A stretch of 11,766 nt of DNA from the NCBI GenBank assembly GCA_029861485.1, contig JAOTZF010000026.1, positions 1 through 11,766 on the forward strand, read 5' to 3'. Source of the DNA: Thermoleophilia bacterium (lineage in GTDB: Bacteria > Actinomycetota > Thermoleophilia > Miltoncostaeales > Miltoncostaeaceae). This document shows positions 1 to 6,430 of the stretch, piece after piece. Below the pieces are notes generated by a model, which made no database searches, was not told the origin of the DNA, and worked only from the letters and a program-made list of their open reading frames with translations. The position numbers and the translations under genes were made by a program. Within the stretch, counting starts at the first letter, position 1, and each line of letters starts with the position of its first letter.

Positions 1-1
1 A

Positions 2-1519
2 CCGGTCTTCGCCCTCACGAACCTTCCGGAGGTCGTGAAGGCCGCGCTCTTCGCCCGATACTCGCGCAGCTCGAAATCGCTCCGGCGCCTCCTGATCGAC
101 GAGTTCCTCGACGGCGAACGGGAACTGCCGCGTCAGGCCGGCGCGGGCGAGGTCCGGGCAAGCGAGCTCTTCGACCGCGTGTTCTTCGAGTACGGCGACG
201 ACTCGGTCGCACAGCTCGCTGGAGCGCACCTCGCCGTCGAGGGCATCTCCAACGTGATGACCAAGGTGCTGCAGTGGGGGCGGCTCGCGTCCTACCTTGA
301 GCAGTCGACCCGTTACATCTCCTTCGCGGAGAGGCGCGCCGGACGCTACCGGTACCACGTACCCACCGAGCTGGCCGGCGCGCCGCAGCAGGAGTACCGC
401 TTGGTGCTGGACCGGGCTTTCGACCGGTACGGTGAGTTGGCGGAACGCTTGCGGGCCTATGTCGAGTCGCAGGTGCCGCAGACGCCGGGCACCCCGGCGG
501 CCGCGCGGCGGCGGGCCGTCAACGCGCGGGCGCTGGATGCCGTTCGCGGGCTGCTACCCGCGGCCACGACGGCAAACGTCGGCGTGTTCGCATCCGGTCA
601 GGCATACGAGGCGATGCTGTTGCGCATGCGGGCGCATCCGCTCGCCGAGGCCCGCGAGTGCGCGGAGGCGATGCTGCACGAGCTGCGCCGGGTGATTCCC
701 TCGTTCCTCACCCGCGTCGACCGCGAGGACCGCGGCGGCGTGCACTCGGCGTACCTCAGCGACATCGACGCGGCGGCGGCCGAGCTCGCCCAAGAGATCT
801 CCCCGTCAGCCAGGCTCGACGAGGAATCACCGACTGTCCGGCTGGTCGATTTCGATCCGGACGCCGAGAGACGCGTCCTCGCACACGCCCTGCTGCCACA
901 CACGAACCAGTCGCTCGCCCGGGTGATCGCTGCCGTCGATCGGCTCGGTGCTGCCGAGCGGCACGACGCGCTCATGCGCCTAGCGGGGGACCGCTCCAAT
1001 CGGCGGCACAAGCCGGGCCGCGCGTTGGAGGCCGCCACCTACACCTTCGAGATCGTCTGCGACTACGGCGCCTACCGTGACCTTCAGCGACACCGGATGC
1101 TGAGCTTGCAGGTGCAGCCGCTTTCGGTGGACTTGGGCTACGAGATGCCGGTCGACGTCGCGGACGCCGAATGCGCCGGCGACTATGCCGAGGCCCAGGA
1201 AGAAAGCGCAGCCCTCTTCCGGACGCTCCTCGATGCACGCCCGACCGTGGCCCCGTACGCGGTGACACTCGCCCACCGGATACGTTTCACCCTGGTCGTC
1301 AACGCCCGCGAGGCGATGCATCTCATCGAGTTGCGCAGCCAGCCGCAGGGGCACGAGGCCTATCGCCGGGTGGCCCAGCTGATGCACGACCAGATCGCGA
1401 ATGTCGCCGGGCACCGGGCCCTTGCCGACATGATGCGCTTCGTCGACCACAGCACTCCTGCGGCTGGGCGCCTGGCGGCGGAGGCCCGCTCTGAGGGCCG
1501 CAGCTCGAGCACCCCCTGA
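2..1519 (+). CDS. Two-domain ThyX-like (FAD-dependent thymidylate synthase family) protein, 5' partial
   Basis: The reading frame is open to the left edge. Before the GTG at 35 it reads PVFALTNLPEV, which looks like coding sequence, so the true start is probably outside the window. Residues are numbered here from that GTG. Two ThyX-like folds are visible. Domain 1 has the helix YGDDSVAQLAGAHLAVEGIS (53-72) and the signature remnant WGRLASYLEQSTRY (81-94). Domain 2 has RHRMLSLQVQPLSVDLGY (352-369) and a C-terminal VVNAREAMHLIELRSQ helix (421-436). Classical ThyX (about 220-250 residues) carries a single RHRxxSxNExSxRY motif and makes dTMP from dUMP with FAD, NADPH and methylene-tetrahydrofolate. 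Here the RHR half survives only in domain 2 and the ExSxRY half only in domain 1, and the protein is about twice the usual length. I infer a fused pseudo-dimer. Whether it still makes dTMP is uncertain. Family assignment is fairly sure. Confidence 0.85.
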   Translation, partial: PVFALTNLPEVVKAALFARYSRSSKSLRRLLIDEFLDGERELPRQAGAGEVRASELFDRVFFEYGDDSVAQLAGAHLAVEGISNVMTKVLQWGRLASYLEQSTRYISFAERRAGRYRYHVPTELAGAPQQEYRLVLDRAFDRYGELAERLRAYVESQVPQTPGTPAAARRRAVNARALDAVRGLLPAATTANVGVFASGQAYEAMLLRMRAHPLAEARECAEAMLHELRRVIPSFLTRVDREDRGGVHSAYLSDIDAAAAELAQEISPSARLDEESPTVRLVDFDPDAERRVLAHALLPHTNQSLARVIAAVDRLGAAERHDALMRLAGDRSNRRHKPGRALEAATYTFEIVCDYGAYRDLQRHRMLSLQVQPLSVDLGYEMPVDVADAECAGDYAEAQEESAALFRTLLDARPTVAPYAVTLAHRIRFTLVVNAREAMHLIELRSQPQGHEAYRRVAQLMHDQIANVAGHRALADMMRFVDHSTPAAGRLAAEARSEGRSSSTP

Positions 1520-1612
1520 GGCGATTCGGCTGGACGAGATGGCCGCTCCGGTCGGCGAGCGCGCGAAGATCCGCAGCGAGGTGATGCCGCCAGTCCGATC
1601 CGGCCGGAGCCC

Positions 1613-1627
1613 ACCCCGGCCCGGGGT
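1613..1627. repeat. GC-rich palindrome upstream of the NfeD-like gene
   Basis: ACCCCGG-C-CCGGGGT is a perfect 15-base palindrome. As RNA it could fold into a 6-bp stem with a 3-base loop. It lies 94 bases after the ThyX-like stop and where a -35 element would be expected for the TAGTCT box at 1636. It could be a weak terminator (no T-run follows), an operator, or chance in GC-rich DNA. A second short palindrome, TCCGGCCGGA, lies at 1599-1608. Confidence 0.3.
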
Positions 1628-1635
1628 CATCCGGG

Positions 1636-1641
1636 TAGTCT
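1636..1641 (+). promoter_or_regulatory. Leaderless-type -10 element of the NfeD-like gene
   Basis: TAGTCT, in the context GGGTAGTCT, fits the actinobacterial -10 pattern TANNNT and ends 7 bases before the ATG at 1649. Transcription would start at or next to the start codon. No Shine-Dalgarno sequence precedes that ATG, which supports a leaderless mRNA. No good -35 hexamer is visible. Confidence 0.5.
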
Positions 1642-1648
1642 CGGCACG

Positions 1649-1969
1649 ATGCTCCTCGTCCTCGCGATCGTCCTACTGATCGCCCTGCCCTCTCCATGGG
1701 GCTTGTTGGCGGCGGTCACCTTCTTCGTCGGCTTCCTCGCCGAGATCGCGACATGGCAGAAGTGGCTCGGAAAACGCAAAGCCGCCGTGGGGGCCCACAC
1801 CCTCGTAGGGAGGACCGGTCGAGTCGTCAGCGACTGCGCCCCGGCCGGGCAGGTGCGCATCGGCGGTGAGATCTGGGCGGCGCGGTGCGAGGCCGAAGCG
1901 CTCGAGGGGCAAACGGTTCGCGTGCATGCGGTAGACGAGCTGACGTTGGTCGTGGAGCCCGAGCGCTAG
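1649..1969 (+). CDS. NfeD-like short membrane protein with C-terminal OB-fold
   Basis: This is a 106-residue protein. Residues 1-33 are hydrophobic and probably form two short membrane segments (about 1-15 and 18-33). After a basic linker (KWLGKRK) comes a small beta-barrel domain at about 50-104: LVGRTGRVVSDCAPAGQVRI, then GEIWAARCEA, then TVRVHAVDELTLVVEP. This matches the NfeD C-terminal OB-fold pattern (liGkxGxaxtdLxPxGxVxvxGexwxA). NfeD proteins usually work with flotillin/stomatin-type membrane proteins in membrane organisation or quality control, but no SPFH-domain partner gene is in this window. Compared with full NfeD it lacks the ClpP-like protease domain and most of the membrane helices. 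It is a single gene, apparently transcribed from its own leaderless promoter. Family assignment is confident; the role is unknown. Confidence 0.85.
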   Translation: MLLVLAIVLLIALPSPWGLLAAVTFFVGFLAEIATWQKWLGKRKAAVGAHTLVGRTGRVVSDCAPAGQVRIGGEIWAARCEAEALEGQTVRVHAVDELTLVVEPER

Positions 1970-1982
1970 CTCGAGAGGGATC

Positions 1983-2001
1983 CGCCCGCCCGCCGGGGGC
2001 G
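1983..2001 (+). other. Possible GC-rich hairpin between NfeD-like and DUF1385 genes
   Basis: This CGCCC...GGGCG stretch can form a short GC stem, with two alternative 5' arms (1983-1987 or 1987-1991 pairing with 1997-2001). It lies just after the NfeD-like stop and has no T-run. A weak terminator is possible, but composition alone could produce it. Confidence 0.2.
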
Positions 2002-2017
2002 AGCCACAGGTCGCTGG

Positions 2018-2023
2018 TAGATT
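2018..2023 (+). promoter_or_regulatory. Leaderless-type -10 element of the seven-gene operon
   Basis: TAGATT, in the context CTGGTAGATT, matches TANNNT and ends 6 bases before the ATG at 2030. The geometry repeats that at 1636-1649. No ribosome-binding site lies between, so the first gene of the operon is probably translated from a leaderless message. Confidence 0.55.
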
Positions 2024-2029
2024 CCTGCC

Positions 2030-2848
2030 ATGCCCGAGACCACTCCTGCCCGCCAGATCGGCGGCATGGCCCTGGCGAACGGACTGCTGGTTCATGGGTC
2101 CACTCACTGGGCCGCCGCGGTACAGGCTGCCGACGGCTCGGTCTCGGTGGCGACCGGCCGCAAGGTCCGTTTTTCCCGGGGATCAGCCGGGCGTTTCCCG
2201 GTCGTGCGGGGTGTGCTGAGACTCGCCGACGCGTTCGCTGTGCTACCGGCCGTGAAGCGCGCGATGCCGGAGGCCCGCTTTGCCATGGAGGACGCGGGCA
2301 CCGGTATGGCCCTGATCGCGTCCGCCGCGATCGCGGCGGGCGTGCGCCGCTCAGTGCGCTGGCCGCTGGCACAGGAGGCGGCCGGTGCCGCGGCCGGGCT
2401 CGCCCCCATGCTGCTCGCGCTTCGCACCTCCTCCGCGGCGGTGTGGCACGGGGTGGAGCACAAGAGCATCGCGGCATACGAGAGCGGCGGAAGCGAGGGA
2501 ATCCATCGCGCGGCCGAGCACGCCAAGGAACACCCACGTTGCGGCTCGAACTTGGTGGTTCCACTGCTGGTGACAAGCGCGGTCGCGAACACCGCAAGCC
2601 GCGTCCTGTTTCGCCGACAGGGGCCCCTCACCCGAGCCCTCGTGGGCGCCGCCAGCGTCGGCGCCGCCGTCGAGGTCTTCGCGTTCTCCGGTCGCATGCC
2701 CGAGCATCCGCTCGCGCGGGCGGTGCACGGCGCAGGCCGCATGATCCAGGCCGGCTTCGCCACTCGCGAACCCAGCGCCGCGGAGCTCGAGGTCGGCAAG
2801 GCGGCGATGGACGCGCTGATCGAAGCGGAGCGCGTCACGGCAGCGTGA
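2030..2848 (+). CDS. DUF1385 (YqhQ-type) membrane protein
   Basis: This 272-residue protein shows the hallmark segments of DUF1385. They are the N-terminal GGMALANGLLVHG (11-23; family pattern GGQAVxEGVMMR), WHGVEHKSIAAYE (139-151; family YHGAEHK), HPRCGSN (168-174) and a C-terminal TREP (245-248) followed by ELEVGKAAMDAL. Hydrophobic stretches at about 92-105, 115-136, 174-190 and 202-220 suggest a multi-pass membrane protein. The conserved His, Glu and Cys look like a possible metal or catalytic site, but no biochemical role is established that I can name. The N-terminal motif is degenerate (GGMALANG instead of GGQAVMEG). It is the first gene of the operon, and its TGA overlaps the next gene's GTG by four bases. 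Family assignment is confident; function is unknown. Confidence 0.87.
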   Translation: MPETTPARQIGGMALANGLLVHGSTHWAAAVQAADGSVSVATGRKVRFSRGSAGRFPVVRGVLRLADAFAVLPAVKRAMPEARFAMEDAGTGMALIASAAIAAGVRRSVRWPLAQEAAGAAAGLAPMLLALRTSSAAVWHGVEHKSIAAYESGGSEGIHRAAEHAKEHPRCGSNLVVPLLVTSAVANTASRVLFRRQGPLTRALVGAASVGAAVEVFAFSGRMPEHPLARAVHGAGRMIQAGFATREPSAAELEVGKAAMDALIEAERVTAA

Positions 2849-3270
2849 GCGTTGCCGCCAGCGTCGTCATCCCGGCTGAACCGGCCGAGGTGTGGCAGAT
2901 CTGGAGCGATATGGAGGCTTGGCCGCAGTGGAGCCCGGTGTACCTCCAGGTTGCGCTGGACGGCGCTCTCGCCGTCGGCACCCGAGCGGAGATGCAGATG
3001 CGCCATCCCCGCGGTCGGGCGTACTGGACCCGCCCGTGGTTGACGGAGGTCATCCCGGAGCGCGAGCTCTCTTGGACGGCCAAGGGAATGGGCTTGCGGG
3101 CGCGAACTCTCACCACGCTGGAGGCGGTTCCCTCGGGCACGAAGCTCCGCATCCGGGGCGAGACCACGGGAGTAATGGCCTTCGCGTATCGCATCGCCAT
3201 GACCCGGAAGGTTCAGGCCAAGATATTTCTCGAGACACTCGACGCATTCGCCGAAGAGATGCGCCCATGA
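2845..3270 (+). CDS. SRPBCC (START-like) family protein
   Basis: This is a 141-residue single-domain protein. The N-terminus VAASVVIPAEPAEVWQIWSD, then MEAWPQWSP, is the typical first strand and helix of the SRPBCC/polyketide-cyclase fold, followed by alternating strands (VGTRAEMQM, ELSWTAKGM, TLTTLEAVPSGTKLRI) and a long C-terminal helix ending LETLDAFAEEMRP. Such proteins bind hydrophobic ligands in a deep cavity; the ligand here cannot be told. I chose the GTG at 2845 because it gives the exact family length and a GTGA overlap with the DUF1385 stop, pointing to translational coupling. The frame is open much further upstream, but that part is a shadow of the DUF1385 gene. It ends in an ATGA overlap with the next gene. 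Confidence 0.85.
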   Translation: MSVAASVVIPAEPAEVWQIWSDMEAWPQWSPVYLQVALDGALAVGTRAEMQMRHPRGRAYWTRPWLTEVIPERELSWTAKGMGLRARTLTTLEAVPSGTKLRIRGETTGVMAFAYRIAMTRKVQAKIFLETLDAFAEEMRP

Positions 3271-3902
3271 GGGGCATTGCCATCCTCACCGCGATCTTCG
3301 CCCTGCTGAGCGCCGGCCCGGCGCTTGCGCACATCGAGGTCTTCCCCACCTCGGCGCCGGTAGGCGAAGCGCAGACCTTCACGATTCGCGTGCCCAGCGA
3401 AGGGCGGGACACGACGGGTATCAGGATGACGTTCCCCGACAACATCAGCGTCTTCAGCTTTCGCCCACCGGGCTCTGGGTTCGCGGTCGAGCCGCTGCGC
3501 GGAGCGAACGGGGAGCTGAACGGCGTTCGCTACCGGGGTGGGAGCTTCGGACCGGACACGTACGAGGAGTTCGAGGTCATCGCCACCCCGCAAGAGCCCG
3601 GCGCGGCGATCTGGAGGGTCGAGCAGCAGTTGGCCGACGGCACCACCGTACTCTGGACCGGGCCTCCGGAGAGCGAGGGCGAGAGCGCTGGAGAACCGAG
3701 CGAGGGCGAGCCCGGCCCCGCCGCAGCCATCGAGATCACCGCCGAGCCCGTTGCCGAGCCGGGCATCGGCCCGGGGTCGAGCGGAGATGCCGACGCCGCG
3801 ATGTGGCTCGCCCTGATCGCGGCGGGCCTGGCCGCCGGCGCCCTGATCGTCGGTGGTCTGCTGTGGGCCTCGAGGCCGATGGAGCTCCCGAAGGACGACT
3901 AG
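3267..3902 (+). CDS. ycnI: YcnI-like (DUF1775) copper-binding membrane-anchored protein
   Basis: This is a 211-residue exported protein. The signal peptide spans 1-21 and ends PALA, so the mature chain starts with His22 (HIEVFPTSAPVGE), as in YcnI, where the N-terminal His binds Cu(II) in a 'monohistidine brace'. Other candidate ligands are present: Glu45 in RVPSEGRDT and Trp130 in GTTVLWTGPP. The beta-sandwich (22-133) is followed by an acidic E/G/P-rich linker (134-178), a membrane helix at about 179-200 and a short cytosolic tail, so the domain is displayed outside the membrane. The start at 3267 gives a good signal peptide and an ATGA overlap with the SRPBCC gene; the longer open frame upstream is not coding. 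A near-adjacent paralogue follows. No copC/copD-like gene, a frequent partner of ycnI, is in the window. Copper handling is inferred from the family. Confidence 0.88.
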   Translation: MRGIAILTAIFALLSAGPALAHIEVFPTSAPVGEAQTFTIRVPSEGRDTTGIRMTFPDNISVFSFRPPGSGFAVEPLRGANGELNGVRYRGGSFGPDTYEEFEVIATPQEPGAAIWRVEQQLADGTTVLWTGPPESEGESAGEPSEGEPGPAAAIEITAEPVAEPGIGPGSSGDADAAMWLALIAAGLAAGALIVGGLLWASRPMELPKDD

Positions 3903-3905
3903 TCG

Positions 3906-4604
3906 ATGATCGCTCGCCTCCTCGCCGCGGCACTGGTCGCGGTCCTCACGGCCCTCTTGGCCCCGAGCGCTCTCGCGGTTCTCGAGGTGCGCCCGAACAC
4001 GGTCGCGATCGACTCCGAGGTCGACTTCGTGCTGCGGGTGCACTCCGTTCGGGCCGGCACGGCGACCCAGGCCGTGAAGGTGCGTTTTCCGGACGAGGTG
4101 ACCGGGGTGGCGATCGCATCCCCACCGCTCGGCTGGTCGATGCGGGCCATAGAGAGCGACGGCCGCACCATCGGCGTGCGGTATATCGGCGGGATCATCC
4201 CCGAGGGAACCCATCAGGACTTCCTGATTCGAGCGCGCACGGAGGTCGCGGGGAGCAGCCTCTGGGCCGCGGAGCAGTTCTACGAGAACGGGGAGGTGGT
4301 GGAATTCTCGCTCGCGACGGCTCAGGCCGGCGATCGCGGGCAGGGCCCGGCCGCCGTCGTCGAGATCCGCGGACCGACTCCCGCCCCCGAGCCAGGCGCT
4401 CCCGCAACGCCTGCGGCACCACGAGAACCGGAGGCGCCCACCTCGGAGCAGCCCCTCACCGTCGTCTCCCAGCCCGAGTCTGAGGATGGCTTGGGCCTGC
4501 TTCGGGGGTTGGGCGTCACCCTGCTGCTCATCGCCCTTGCAGCCTTCGTCGCGGTGCTCGTGCTGCTGCGGACCCGCTCCGACGCCGCGGAGACGCCCGC
4601 ATGA
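3906..4604 (+). CDS. Second YcnI-like (DUF1775) protein lacking the copper-ligand residues
   Basis: This 232-residue protein is the tandem paralogue of the gene before it and has the same layout. It has a signal peptide (1-24, ending SALA), a beta-sandwich (25-139), a Pro/Ala/Glu-rich linker (about 156-195), a membrane helix (199-222) and a short basic tail. The core aligns with the neighbour through RVHSVRAG, KVRFPDE, IGVRYIGGIIPEGTHQDFLIRA and SLWAAEQFYENGEVVEF. At the mature N-terminus, however, the neighbour's His22 is replaced by Val25, Glu45 by Val48 and Trp130 by Phe134. It therefore probably does not bind copper in the YcnI manner and may be a structural partner or a protein with another role. 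An AAGGA at 3891-3895 could serve as its ribosome-binding site. It overlaps the next gene by ATGA. Confidence 0.82.
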   Translation: MIARLLAAALVAVLTALLAPSALAVLEVRPNTVAIDSEVDFVLRVHSVRAGTATQAVKVRFPDEVTGVAIASPPLGWSMRAIESDGRTIGVRYIGGIIPEGTHQDFLIRARTEVAGSSLWAAEQFYENGEVVEFSLATAQAGDRGQGPAAVVEIRGPTPAPEPGAPATPAAPREPEAPTSEQPLTVVSQPESEDGLGLLRGLGVTLLLIALAAFVAVLVLLRTRSDAAETPA

Positions 4605-5692
4605 GCGGGGCGAAGCGCACCCGCCTTCCACCGGATACGTTCCAGCTGCCGGTCACGAGGATGCGCGAGGGCTACTACAGCGACGCGTACTTCAACTTCA
4701 CGCGCGAGGTGCTCATTGCCGATGACCAGCGCCCCGAGGTGCTCGTGCAGGTGTTCCAGCGGGAGCGCTCGGTGTTGGGGGGCATGGACGAGGCGCTCGC
4801 GATCCTCCGACTCTGCGCCGGCCGCTTCGCCGCGGGCGAGTGGGAGGGAGGATGGGACGATCTGCGCGTGTCGGCGCTCTACGACGGGGATGAGATCGCC
4901 CCGTGGGAGACCGTGCTCACGATCGAAGGAGACTACTCGCTCTTCGCGCACCTGGAGACGCTCTACCTCGGCGTGCTCGCGCGGCGAACCCTGATCAGCC
5001 GGAACGTGCGCGACGTCGTCAGTGCAGCCCGCGGCAAGCCGATCCTCTACTTCCCGGCGCGATTCGATCACTGGCAGGTGCAGACCGGAGATGGCTGGGC
5101 GGCCCACATCGCCGGCGCGATCGGCGTGTCGACAGATGCGCAGGCGTCGTGGTGGGGCGGACGCGGGATGGGCACCGTGCCGCACGGACTGATCGCGGCA
5201 TGCGGGGGCAACACCGCGCGGGCGGCGGAGCGCTTCGCCGAGAGATTCGCCGACCACGTGAACGTCATCGTGCTGGTCGACTTCGAGAACGACTCCGTGC
5301 GGACAGCGTTGGAGGTTGCAGACGCTCTCGAGGACCGGTTGTGGGGGGTGCGCCTCGATACTGCCGGGACCATGGTCGACCGCGCGCTCTGGCAGGAAAT
5401 GGGCCGCTTCGACCCCACCGGGGTGGTACCGGAGCTCGTGTGGAAGGTGCGTGCGGCCCTCGACGCCGCCGGTCACGATGCCGTGCACATCGTCGCGTCG
5501 GGAGGCTTCGACGCCCAGCGCATCAGCGCATTCGAGGACGCCGGCGTCCCGGTCGACGCCTATGGCGTGGGCAGCTCGCTGCTTCGCGGGGCAAGCGATT
5601 TCACGGCGGACGTCGTGCGCGTCGACGGCAAGCCATGCGCCAAGGTCGGGCGCGGAGAGGCACCGAATCCCCGACTCGAGACAGTCGACTAG
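4601..5692 (+). CDS. Nicotinate phosphoribosyltransferase-like enzyme
   Basis: This 363-residue protein resembles the short, archaeal-type nicotinate/quinolinate phosphoribosyltransferases, which join a pyridine carboxylate to PRPP to make NAD precursors. Visible segments are YYSDAYF (25-31), LETLYLGVLARRTLISRNVRDV (split around 118-139; the family's helix after the first barrel strand), the signature GRGMGTVPHGLIAA (187-200), VDFEND (226-231), WGVRLDT (248-254; family GVRLDS), VASGGFD (298-304) and VDAYGVGSSLL (318-328; phosphate-binding loop). No signal peptide, so cytosolic. The ATG at 4601 overlaps the preceding stop as ATGA. Substrate choice (nicotinate, nicotinamide or another base) cannot be read from the sequence. 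Placement after two exported YcnI proteins is unexpected and may reflect co-transcription only. Confidence 0.85.
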   Translation: MSGAKRTRLPPDTFQLPVTRMREGYYSDAYFNFTREVLIADDQRPEVLVQVFQRERSVLGGMDEALAILRLCAGRFAAGEWEGGWDDLRVSALYDGDEIAPWETVLTIEGDYSLFAHLETLYLGVLARRTLISRNVRDVVSAARGKPILYFPARFDHWQVQTGDGWAAHIAGAIGVSTDAQASWWGGRGMGTVPHGLIAACGGNTARAAERFAERFADHVNVIVLVDFENDSVRTALEVADALEDRLWGVRLDTAGTMVDRALWQEMGRFDPTGVVPELVWKVRAALDAAGHDAVHIVASGGFDAQRISAFEDAGVPVDAYGVGSSLLRGASDFTADVVRVDGKPCAKVGRGEAPNPRLETVD

Positions 5693-5703
5693 TCTCCTTG
5701 GCC

Positions 5704-6117
5704 GTGCTGATCCAAAGACTCCACCACGTAGCGTACGTCGTGCACGATCTCGACGAGGCGCTGCCGCTTTTCACCGACCGTTTCGGTCTCGAGGTCAGCG
5801 TGCGCGAGCACATGGACGACCAGGCGGTCGAGGCTTTGGCACTCGATACCCACGCCGGCCAGATCGAGCTGATCGCCCCCACCACGCCGGACAGCGGCAT
5901 ACGCCGGTTCCTGGAATCCCGCGGGCCCGGCCTGCACCACATCGCGTATGAGGTGGAGGACCTCCGCGCAGCGCTGAGGCAGCTCGCCGAGCAGGGCGTC
6001 GAGTTGATCGACAGCACACCGCGCAGGGGGCTCGGAGGCCACCAGGTGGCGTTCGTCCACCCCCAGTCGGCGGGAGGCGCGCTGACCGAGCTCGTGCAAG
6101 CCAACCCCGACCACTGA
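5704..6117 (+). CDS. Methylmalonyl-CoA epimerase-type VOC protein
   Basis: This 137-residue VOC-fold protein matches methylmalonyl/ethylmalonyl-CoA epimerases, which interconvert (2R)- and (2S)-methylmalonyl-CoA in propionate metabolism. It has the paired beta-alpha-beta modules: IQRLHHVAYVVHDLDEAL (3-20), then GQIELIAPTTPDSGIRRFL (52-70), GPGLHHIAYEVEDL (74-87) and RGLGGHQVAFVHP followed by GGALTELVQ. Probable metal ligands are His8, Gln53, His79 and Glu129, with Glu43 a candidate acid/base; all are present. The GTG at 5704 lies 11 bases after the previous stop. A TTG at 5698 is also in frame, and no clear Shine-Dalgarno separates them. The open frame further upstream is a shadow of the phosphoribosyltransferase gene. 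No mutase gene is in the window, so the pathway is inferred from family only. Confidence 0.87.
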   Translation: MLIQRLHHVAYVVHDLDEALPLFTDRFGLEVSVREHMDDQAVEALALDTHAGQIELIAPTTPDSGIRRFLESRGPGLHHIAYEVEDLRAALRQLAEQGVELIDSTPRRGLGGHQVAFVHPQSAGGALTELVQANPDH

Positions 6118-6121
6118 GGAG
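6116..6121 (+). promoter_or_regulatory. Ribosome-binding site of the 70-residue protein
   Basis: GAGGAG overlaps the epimerase stop codon (TGA at 6115-6117) and lies 7 bases before the GTG at 6129. It fixes that GTG as the start and implies the ribosome terminates and reinitiates at the same spot. Confidence 0.7.
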
Positions 6122-6128
6122 CCCAGCT

Positions 6129-6341
6129 GTGTCACGTCAAATCGAAATCGGCTACCAGGGCGGCACCGTCGTGAGGCTCACAATGGATGTGGCGGTTGCG
6201 GAGAAGCTGCTGAACGCCGTTGAGGGCGGGGGCTGGCATCGCGTCGACGCATACGAGGGCACCCACGCGCTGAACCTGGAGCAGGCCGTCTACGTGCGCC
6301 TCGAGGACAAGCCGGAGCGCATCGGGTTCGGCGGTTCCTAG
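6129..6341 (+). CDS. Small conserved-looking protein of unknown function
   Basis: This is a 70-residue soluble protein that I do not recognise. The sequence suggests a compact beta-alpha-beta-beta fold: strand SRQIEIGYQGG, strand TVVRLTMD, helix VAVAEKLLNAVEG, then GGWHRVDAYEG and a strand ALNLEQAVYVRLED. There is no signal peptide, membrane segment, Cys or DNA-binding motif. A good GAGGAG ribosome-binding site 7 bases ahead and typical codon use support a real gene. It is the last gene of the operon, 11 bases after the epimerase. The fold outline recalls small ligand- or RNA-binding beta proteins, but that is a guess. Confidence 0.7.
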   Translation: MSRQIEIGYQGGTVVRLTMDVAVAEKLLNAVEGGGWHRVDAYEGTHALNLEQAVYVRLEDKPERIGFGGS

Positions 6342-6430
6342 CCGACGCGATGCAGCCGCCGCGCACCGGGGTGCTCCTAAGACCAGAACAACCCCATCGT
6401 GTGGAGGTGTTCCCGCCGGCGATACGCTGG

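Noticed and set aside
1885..2844. N-terminal extension of the SRPBCC protein to a 461-residue product
   Set aside because: This part overlaps the NfeD-like and DUF1385 genes in another frame, is Arg/Gly-rich shadow translation and matches no domain; the GTG at 2845 gives the normal family length.
2892..3266. Long upstream extension of the first YcnI gene
   Set aside because: It would bury the signal peptide and lies in the wrong frame of the SRPBCC gene; the ATG at 3267 gives a clean signal peptide and an ATGA overlap.
3665..3712. Short GAGGGCGAG-like repeats
   Set aside because: They encode the acidic Glu/Gly/Ser/Pro linker of the first YcnI protein and look like ordinary low-complexity linker coding, not a separate repeat element.
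3213..4631. 472-codon antisense open frame opposite the YcnI pair
   Set aside because: High-GC third-position effect: it lies exactly opposite well-supported genes, is rich in Arg/Gly/Asp and has no recognisable domain or ribosome-binding site.
4322..5488. 388-codon antisense open frame opposite YcnI-2 and the phosphoribosyltransferase
   Set aside because: Shadow of confident genes, His/Arg/Glu-rich, no domain.
4903..5697. Upstream extension of the epimerase-type protein to 404 residues
   Set aside because: Arg-rich frame shadow of the phosphoribosyltransferase gene; the VOC fold starts directly after the GTG at 5704.
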